Under the pieces are notes generated by a model. The model did not search any database and was not told where the DNA came from. It saw only the letters and a program-made list of their open reading frames with translations. A stretch of 64,000 nucleotides of DNA from assembly GCF_000247815.1 (NCBI RefSeq), contig NC_021686.1, positions 1,839,627-1,903,626 of the forward strand. Direction: 5' to 3'. Source of the stretch: Ficedula albicollis (taxonomy: Eukaryota; Chordata; Aves; Passeriformes; Muscicapidae). Shown one piece after another: positions 23,337 through 64,000 of this stretch (position 1 is the first letter of the stretch; every line of letters starts with the position of its first letter). The position numbers and the translations under genes are program-made.

Positions 23337-25830
23337 GGTGGCCCCGGCGGGTCGGAGCCGGGCTCGCTCGGCCTGCGGAGGCTTTAAGGGCCCGGCCGAG
23401 CCCGGGGACGGGTCAGGCTTCCGTCCCTCCCCTTAAAGCAGCAGCCGGGGATGTCCCGGGACGGAGCGTCCTCCCCATCCGGAGCGGTCCAGCACGGAGC
23501 ATCCCGACACCCAACAGCCCGGCCTGGATTCCCAAGCCCTGCCAGGAACCAAACCTGCCTCGTGCTTTGCCCTCGATTCATCAGGCAGGGAGAGGCCGGG
23601 TCAGCCCGTGCCAGGCTGAGCTGGGGCACAAGGCAGCCCCCAGCCCTGGGAGCAGCCAGGGCAGTGTCCCCTGTGGGGCACAGACTGCCCTGGACTCAGC
23701 AGGTGCTGGGGAAGGGGTGCAAGACCTTTGGGGCAGAGGAACTGCCCAGATGGGAGCCCCTCTGATCACTTCTCCAAGCCCCATTCTGGGAAATCACTTT
23801 CCCAGAGACACCTCATGGGAGAGCAGCTTGACAAGTTCGTGGAAAAGCCTGGTTGCTTTGAGCCTGTTTCCCAAACCTGTGCTGATTTGAAGGACTGAGG
23901 AGTACCCTGAAGGTGCACACAGAAGAAGCTGAGGGCTGGCCTTGATCTCCCTGTTAGCACCCTGCCTTCCCAAGGCACAGGGAGTGGGGGGACAGAACCC
24001 CTGCCAGAGCCTGGGGGGCTCTGGGGAACTGCTGGGCTCAGCATCATGGCAAAAAACACCCCAGGGCAAATGGATTCAACAGGTTGTGGAAAAGAGGCTT
24101 TGTGCCCCAAACAAGGGGCTGGGTGTAGGGAAAGGCCCCTCTCCAGGGTCTGCCATGGCAGAGGGAATGGGACAGAGGGTGGCAAAGGGGAGACAGGTTT
24201 TAGGACAAGGGGTGGCAGATTGGAGCCTGGACTTCAGGCACCTGGCAGCTGCTGGCATTGACCAAGGGGAAAACTTGTACTTGCACCCTCTGTCAAGCCA
24301 AGAAAGAGAAGCAGGATGAGCCTGGAGAGCTGTGCTGGGATGAAATCCCTTCAGCCCAGCTCCAAGGGGAGCCTCAGCCAGGGAACTGGAGGAGGAGGTG
24401 GCTGCCAGCTTCCAGTGTCCCCCAGGGCAGGGCAGAGCTGCAGAGTGCCCAGGAACAGCTCAGGAGCAGGGCCAGGCTGCAGGGCCAGGTCTGGGCTCTG
24501 CACTGGCTGTTCATGCACCCAGTTACCAGCAGGAACAACAAGGGCTCCCAGTTTCACGTGCAGACAGTGGCACTCCAAGTGTTATTGCAGGTGTGGCTGG
24601 CAGGCAGCTCGGGAAGGCTGAGCACAGATCGTCACCCACCTCCTTCCCCTCTTCCTTCACCCTCTGGAGGAGCTCAGCCCTCACCTGCATGGGCTGGAGC
24701 AGGTGAGGCACATCCTGGGCATTTGGACTCTGCTCCAGGCCAGGGAGCCCAAACATCCAAGGGGTGCCAGTTCAGAGCCTGGATTCAGAGCAGGGATTGC
24801 ACAGATTATCCAAACAGCATCTGTCATCTCCCAGTGACAAACGTGCACAGGGAAGCAGCTTGTCCACAAAACTGAAGCAGAGGAAGCAGGAGTGAGTGCT
24901 GCCACACCCCAGCTCACCCCTGACACCTCCCAGCTGTCCAGGTGCAGCCACACCTCCAAACATTCCTAGGAGAACATCTCCAGGAGTGCTCCCTTCCCTG
25001 GTGCTGTTCCTGCCACTGCAGCTGCCCAAAACCACAGGGAATTAAACTGATTCCACAGAACCATGGAACAGTTTGGGTTGGAAGGGACCCTAAAGCTCAT
25101 CTCATCCCACCCCTGCCATGGGCAGGGACACCTCCCACTGTCCCAGGCTGCTCCAACCCCAATGTCCAGCCTGGCCCTGGGCACTGCCAGGGACCCAGGG
25201 ACAGCCACAGCTGCTCTGGGCACCCTGTGCCAGGGCCTGCCCACCCTCCCAGGGAATAATTCCTGCCCAATATCCCATCCAGCCCTGCCCTCATTCAGCC
25301 TAAGGCAATTTCCCCTTGTCCTGTCACTCCATGCCCTTGTAAGAAGTTCCTCTCAAATTTAATCATTAAATATAAAAACTAAGACTGATTTAATACAGCT
25401 TCCTGACCAGAGACCTCGGGGAAAAGAAATCCTTCCCAGCTGCAGGATCAGAGATCCACAAGCCCCACACAATCTGCTCCTGCCTGACTGGTGTCTGATG
25501 CCACTACAGGGTCACTGCTCAGAGGGTGAACTCCAGCTCCAGGCTCCCTGGGAATGTGGAATTTCTTCATGATCGATTCAGACCAGTGTGCTGAAGGGAA
25601 CTAATGGATCAGCACGACATGTGACAGAAAACACAGGAGGAAAACAATGAGGAGACAGCAGAAGAAGCAGCCACCACTGATCTGCACCTTCCAGGGGCTG
25701 CTGGATTTGCTGGGATCCCTGTTGGCTGCTCCTCATTCCTGATCCTGGGAAAAGCTGTGGATCACTGCGTGTTCATTTACAGAATGACCTAGAGGGAAAC
25801 TAACCCAGCCCCGAGTTATTTAAAACAACA
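23337..25830. other. Intergenic region XPO6-NME4
   Basis: About 2.5 kb. The first 100 bp is GC-rich and probably the NME4 promoter. I recognise no coding exon, tRNA or snoRNA. One CR1 occupies 25052-25375; the remainder is anonymous. Confidence 0.55.
25052..25375 (-). repeat. CR1 LINE 3' portion, antisense
   Basis: Begins CAGAACCATGGAACAGTTTG then GGGTTGGAAGGGACC, the inverted CR1 tail. It continues through CACTGTCCCAGGCTGCTCC and, near 25300, switches to a different CR1 type (AGGCAATTTCCCCTTGTCC). Confidence 0.85.
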
Positions 25831-25840
25831 AAGTAAGCAC

Positions 25841-25846
25841 TTTATT
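25841..25846 (-). terminator. XPO6: XPO6 polyadenylation signal
   Basis: AATAAA on minus, about 500 nt after the XPO6 stop at 26350. The intervening sequence has no repeat and is a reasonable 3'UTR (25830-26349). Confidence 0.6.
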
Positions 25847-26349
25847 CCCATTAAGCATGTTGTTTTAGTATCACAATGGAATGATGAGAAAACGTTTAAA
25901 AAAAAACCCCAAAAAAGTCTCTAAATCCCCGCAAACATCGGGGAGGTTTTCAAGGCAATTTAAAAACAAAGGGAGTGACAGAAGTGCCAAACCAGTCCCA
26001 ACGTCAGGAGACTCCTCCTCCGAGAGCTGGGCGGGGCAGGAAGGTGGAATGACACGAAGGTACGAATGTCTGAAGTGGTCTTTGGCGCTTCTGCCTCGTG
26101 TTGGGTACGGACATGATCTCTCCAGACACCTCCAGATGCAACAAAGTGCTACAGGAGCGGAGGGAAAGCCCCGGGAGAGGGATTTCCCAACAGTCGGGAT
26201 GCCCTGGGGGTGGGCATTAAGACACATCCTGCTGGCTCCGGCTGCGGCCCCGGGCTGGGCAGGGAGAGCTCGAAGGAAGCGGTGAACCCAAGGGCAGGGG
26301 CCGGTGGAAACCCGAGCACGAGAGGGGCAGCAGGAGCCCAGTGCAGTCA

Positions 26350-62395
<36,046 letters not shown>

Positions 62396-62695
62396 CTGAG
62401 GGGCACAGCACAGAGTGTGAGGACAACATCCACTGACACGCACTCACAGCTTACAGCAGCCTCCTCTCTTGGGTTGGTGTGGCCAGCAATGTGTGTTCTG
62501 TCCCCATCTGTTAAAACCGGGTGGGGCAGTGACCCTGATCTCCTGGCACATACCAGCTGCTCATGGGCCAGCTTTGGGACAGGGTGGGACAATCATCTTT
62601 ATCTTTTCCACAGCCCATCCTCCCTCCAGGAAGATATCATCTGCTAATGGGCCCACTCAGTCCCACTGTATGACTGATAAAATTACATCATCCCA

Positions 62696-64000
<1,305 letters not shown>

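Noticed and set aside
24258..24875. 205-codon plus-strand frame between NME4 and XPO6
   Set aside because: No recognisable domain, begins at a non-ATG start, and GC-rich composition makes such frames common.

Overview
The window is nuclear DNA from a bird, most likely a passerine, and probably from a short-read assembly of a gene-dense, GC-rich chromosome (chicken chr14-like). The evidence is many CR1 LINE 3' ends, GC-rich short-intron genes, abundant GGGA/TCCCAGT minisatellites, and four vertebrate genes that read exon by exon. All four genes lie on the minus strand, so each is read from high to low coordinate. In transcription order the window holds XPO6 (exportin 6; 20 coding exons, 62395 down to 26350, 5' end outside the window), NME4 (mitochondrial nucleoside diphosphate kinase; 23336 down to 20924), DECR2 (peroxisomal 2,4-dienoyl-CoA reductase; 17412 down to 10326) and RAB11FIP3 (first coding exon only; 6043 down to 5315, intron 1 running off the left edge).

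Layout: 1-5314 RAB11FIP3 intron 1; 5315-6043 its exon 1; 6060-8.5 kb 5' flank with two short-period minisatellites and the probable DECR2 3' end; 8.5-10.3 kb putative DECR2 3'UTR with an antisense CR1; 10.3-17.4 kb DECR2, with a CR1 and a 38-bp minisatellite in introns; 18.5-20.8 kb three minisatellite blocks; 20.9-23.3 kb NME4; 23.4-25.8 kb intergenic; 25.8-62.4 kb XPO6 with introns full of CR1 pieces and local tandem duplications; 62.4-64.0 kb more XPO6 intron.

Sixteen pure-G runs (61 to 1134 nt, about 7.3 kb or 11% of the window) are not biological sequence. They behave as assembly gaps written as G. Several interrupt exons or hide them: the DECR2 start and its third exon, most of NME4 exon 2 and all of exon 3, and the middle of one XPO6 exon. 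At four runs the flanks overlap, and at two of these (XPO6, RAB11FIP3) removing the run plus one copy of the overlap gives one continuous reading frame. Apart from these artefacts XPO6 is collinear with the human protein: the exon phases all agree and the exons sum to 998 residues plus stop.

The genes do not form an operon-like system. They are independent housekeeping or trafficking genes: nuclear export of profilin-actin, mitochondrial NTP synthesis, peroxisomal fatty-acid oxidation, and recycling-endosome/cytokinesis trafficking. The RAB11FIP3-DECR2-NME4 order and shared orientation match human 16p13.3 as I remember it. I found no undescribed gene system. The items most worth checking are the assembly artefacts, the splice-site-containing duplications in XPO6, three neighbouring minisatellites that share one core, and the repeat-rich N-terminus of RAB11FIP3.
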